DNA of 16,991 bases from the NCBI GenBank assembly GCA_947461645.1, contig CANHMN010000012.1:1-16991 (forward strand), given 5' to 3'. Made by a program: the position numbers and the translations under genes. The DNA comes from Chitinophagaceae bacterium. Its GTDB lineage: Bacteria > Bacteroidota > Bacteroidia > Chitinophagales > Chitinophagaceae. This document shows positions 15,549 to 16,991 of this stretch, piece after piece; position 1 is the stretch's first letter, and each line of letters starts with the position of its first letter. The notes under the pieces were generated by a model. It did no database searches. It saw nothing but the letters and a program-made list of their open reading frames with translations, and had not been told where the DNA came from.

Positions 15549-15818
15549 TTAGATTTTAGCAGACAATTCTTTACCTGCTTTAAACTTAGCAACTTTTTTA
15601 GCTTTGATTTTGATCACAGCACCGGTTTGTGGGTTGCGACCATTACGAGCAGCTCTCTTAGTTACAGAGAAAGTACCGAAACCTACAAGGGTAACTTTGT
15701 TACCGCTTTTCAAAGTTTTGGTAACTGCCTCAACGAAAGAATCTACTGCAGCGTTTGCCTGAGTTTTTGTGATGCCGGCATCATCAGCCAATTTAGCGAT
15801 TAAATCTGCTTTGTTCAT
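15549..15818 (-). CDS. HU-family DNA-binding protein
   Basis: At 89 aa this is the standard HU length. It starts MNKADLIAKLADDAGITKTQ (the helical dimerisation region). It carries the family signature VGFGTFSVTKRAARNGRNPQTG at about 45-66, with the conserved proline (Pro63) at the tip of the DNA-intercalating arm, and ends in a helix KFKAGKELSAKI. It is a nucleoid-associated dimer that bends and compacts DNA. HU rather than IHF is favoured by the lack of a specific IHF partner and by the arm sequence. An exact -7 promoter element and a strong terminator frame it as a monocistronic, probably highly expressed gene. Confidence 0.95.
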   Translation of the reverse strand: MNKADLIAKLADDAGITKTQANAAVDSFVEAVTKTLKSGNKVTLVGFGTFSVTKRAARNGRNPQTGAVIKIKAKKVAKFKAGKELSAKI

Positions 15819-15846
15819 AATAAAAAGTTTGAAATTTTAGTTGGAA

Positions 15847-15854
15847 CAAATATA
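15847..15854 (-). promoter_or_regulatory. Promoter of the HU gene
   Basis: On the minus strand TATATTTG is an exact TAnnTTTG -7 element, 28 bases upstream of the ATG. A TTG lies 18 bases further upstream (TTTTG at 15877-15873), close to the usual -33 spacing. The whole stretch is very AT-rich, as expected for a strong Bacteroidota promoter and leader. Confidence 0.6.
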
Positions 15855-16107
15855 GATGCTTTTTGAAATCAACAAAATTATTTTTGAAAAATAAAAATTT
15901 TGAAAAAATGGCTGTAACCCTTATTAGTAGCTATTTAGAGCGAGTTTCCCTCTCTCCTACCAAGGCTTGTAAAACAAGTCTGTTTCTCTGAAAGCCTTTA
16001 CTGCATTGCATTTCAGCTCTTGTCTTTTGAAATCCTTTGTCAGCAAGGGTTTTGAGGTATACAAAAAAAACAATTACAAAAAACAATCTTTTTTAGGTTT
16101 TGCACAA
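15855..16107. other. Intergenic region upstream of HU with overlapping inverted repeats
   Basis: There is no supportable coding frame. It holds the HU -33 region, then at 15962-15998 two overlapping hairpin options. GGCTTGT (15964-15970) can pair with ACAAGTC (15974-15980), or AAGGCTT (15962-15968) with AAGCCTT (15992-15998). Neither is followed by a T run. The right end (16060-16100) is A-rich simple sequence after the DUF4286 stop. Confidence 0.45.
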
Positions 16108-16413
16108 TTAGTTCACAATTTCCATAACTGTTCGAAAGGCAATAAAGCTGTCGCCCCATTTGTCAAATGATTTTTGCCTCAGCGCCGATGCGTGCTTTTC
16201 AATGTATTGATTGTAAGAAGCTTTGCTCTCCGCTTTGTATTGAACGGCATAAGTAGGTCCTTCGCTGTCATCCACTTCCAGTAGCCTCAATAGCGTATAC
16301 TCCTGGAAACAGCCAGTAGCCATTACTTCAGGGATATGCTCCTCTTTAAGCCAATCAAGCCAGTCTGCACTTATTTTATTGGCCACTTTTATAGTGACGT
16401 TGTAAACAAACAT
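16108..16413 (-). CDS. DUF4286 family protein
   Basis: The protein has 101 residues with no signal peptide. It begins MFVYNVTIKVANKISADWLDWLKEEHIPEVMATGCF and ends SFDKWGDSFIAFRTVMEIVN. The YNVTxxV start, the W(L/M)xWxKxEHIPEV(M/L)ATG block and the closing GDxFIAFRTxMEI(V) are characteristic of DUF4286, a small Bacteroidota family with a dimeric alpha/beta-barrel (ferredoxin-like) appearance and no known activity. It starts 3 bases after the exodeoxyribonuclease stop, so the two genes form one transcription unit. That pairing is the only functional hint. Confidence 0.85.
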   Translation of the reverse strand: MFVYNVTIKVANKISADWLDWLKEEHIPEVMATGCFQEYTLLRLLEVDDSEGPTYAVQYKAESKASYNQYIEKHASALRQKSFDKWGDSFIAFRTVMEIVN

Positions 16414-16416
16414 CTT

Positions 16417-16991
16417 TTATTTGGTTTTGATTTCAAGATAAATGGGACAATGATCACTGTGTTTAACGTCGGGGTAAATTTCGGAAGACTTAAGCTGCTT
16501 CTCTAAATTGTTGGTGCAGCAGATGTAATCTATTCTCCAGCCCTTGTTGTTTAGACGAACACTTGGGAAGCGTTGGCTCCACCAGCTGTAGCGATGTGGT
16601 TCTTTATGAAAATACCTAAAAGTATCAATCCATCCGGATTGAATGAATTTCGTCATCCACGCTCTTTCTGGAGGTAAAAAACCGGAAGAATTTTTATTTC
16701 CCTTGGGGTCATGAATATCAATTTCCTCATGCGCAATATTGTAATCGCCAACAAGAATCATTTTCGGGTTGTCTTTTTTTATTTTTTCAAGATAGTCATA
16801 CATCTCATCAAGCCACTGATATTTATAAGTTTGTCTTTCCTCTCCTGAAGTACCTGATGGAAAATAGGCATTGATTAATTTGATATCGCCGAATTGCAAT
16901 TCTATAACCCTTCCCTCTGCATCGCTCATGTGGTAACCGTTCCCTTTTTTAACCGCTGTTGGTTTTATTTTTGAAAAAATGGCAACACCAC
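16417..16991 (-). CDS. xth: Exodeoxyribonuclease III (N-terminus beyond window)
   Basis: The frame is open to the right edge. Before the internal Met at 16929 it reads GVAIFSKIKPTAVKKGNGYH, the middle of a class II AP endonuclease, so the gene is cut by the window and does not begin at that Met. Family landmarks follow: EGRVIELQFGDIKLINAYFP, VGDYNIAHEEIDIHDPKGNK (usual form GDFN), PPERAWM, LNNKGWRIDYI, and SDHCPIYLEI, whose Asp-His is the catalytic pair. The enzyme cleaves DNA 5' to abasic sites and degrades one strand of duplex DNA from the 3' end in base-excision repair. The protein ends in a short LEIKTK tail. It is followed after 3 bases by the DUF4286 gene. Confidence 0.93.
   Translation of the reverse strand, partial: GVAIFSKIKPTAVKKGNGYHMSDAEGRVIELQFGDIKLINAYFPSGTSGEERQTYKYQWLDEMYDYLEKIKKDNPKMILVGDYNIAHEEIDIHDPKGNKNSSGFLPPERAWMTKFIQSGWIDTFRYFHKEPHRYSWWSQRFPSVRLNNKGWRIDYICCTNNLEKQLKSSEIYPDVKHSDHCPIYLEIKTK

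Noticed and set aside
15467..15592. 42-codon N-terminal extension of bTHX containing a hydrophobic stretch
   Set aside because: It overlaps the HU 3' end and its terminator; the family protein starts at MGRGD.
16417..16929. A complete 170-aa exonuclease starting at 16929
   Set aside because: The sequence upstream of that Met keeps matching the family (GVAIFSK), so this is the middle of a longer protein.
1..16991. CRISPR array, tRNA or rRNA genes, insertion sequences
   Set aside because: No regularly spaced direct repeats of CRISPR size, no recognisable tRNA or rRNA segment, and no transposase or integrase was seen on either strand.

Overview
The window looks like chromosomal DNA of a member of the Bacteroidota, most like the Chitinophagales/Chitinophagaceae. 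This rests on: a TonB-dependent receptor with a CarboxypepD_reg-like N-terminal domain; an N-terminally anchored FISUMP protein; a split transketolase; an ECF sigma factor, membrane protein and small periplasmic protein in a row; a DUF4286 protein; and several exact TAnnTTTG (-7 type) promoter elements. Genus is not decidable from sequence alone. No rRNA, tRNA, insertion sequence, integrase or CRISPR array is visible, and the genes read as intact housekeeping or accessory chromosomal genes.

Layout. Left part (minus strand): a secreted protein with two FISUMP repeats, cut by the window edge (1-1696); a terminator; then a two-gene unit of a TonB-dependent receptor (3277-6069) followed by a lipoprotein (1840-3246). 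Divergent from it on the plus strand are a DUF47/PhoU-like protein (6280-6927) and a PiT phosphate transporter (6977-8188). The divergent intergenic region carries TGTTAYC-type heptamers repeated on an exact 11-bp period, in two groups. This is the architecture of a Pho box (7-bp repeat plus 4-bp spacer), and it suggests that both arms belong to a phosphate-starvation regulon.

Middle (plus strand): galE and the C-terminal half of a split transketolase sit 10 bp apart. They are followed by an ECF sigma factor, a probable membrane-anchored sigma regulator and a Spy/CpxP-like periplasmic protein. A metallo-beta-lactamase-fold hydrolase converges on these from the minus strand.

Right part: a GlfT2-like family 2 glycosyltransferase with a clear intrinsic terminator, a 154-aa coiled-coil protein, and pdxH on the plus strand. 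Then, on the minus strand, come the ribosomal protein bTHX, an HU-type DNA-binding protein with a UUCG-capped terminator, a DUF4286 protein, and an exodeoxyribonuclease III whose N-terminus lies beyond the right edge.

The most interesting point is the phased repeat array at 6092-6209. It links an outer-membrane receptor/lipoprotein pair of unknown substrate to inner-membrane phosphate uptake. That makes the pair a candidate outer-membrane acquisition system for phosphate or a phosphorylated ligand.
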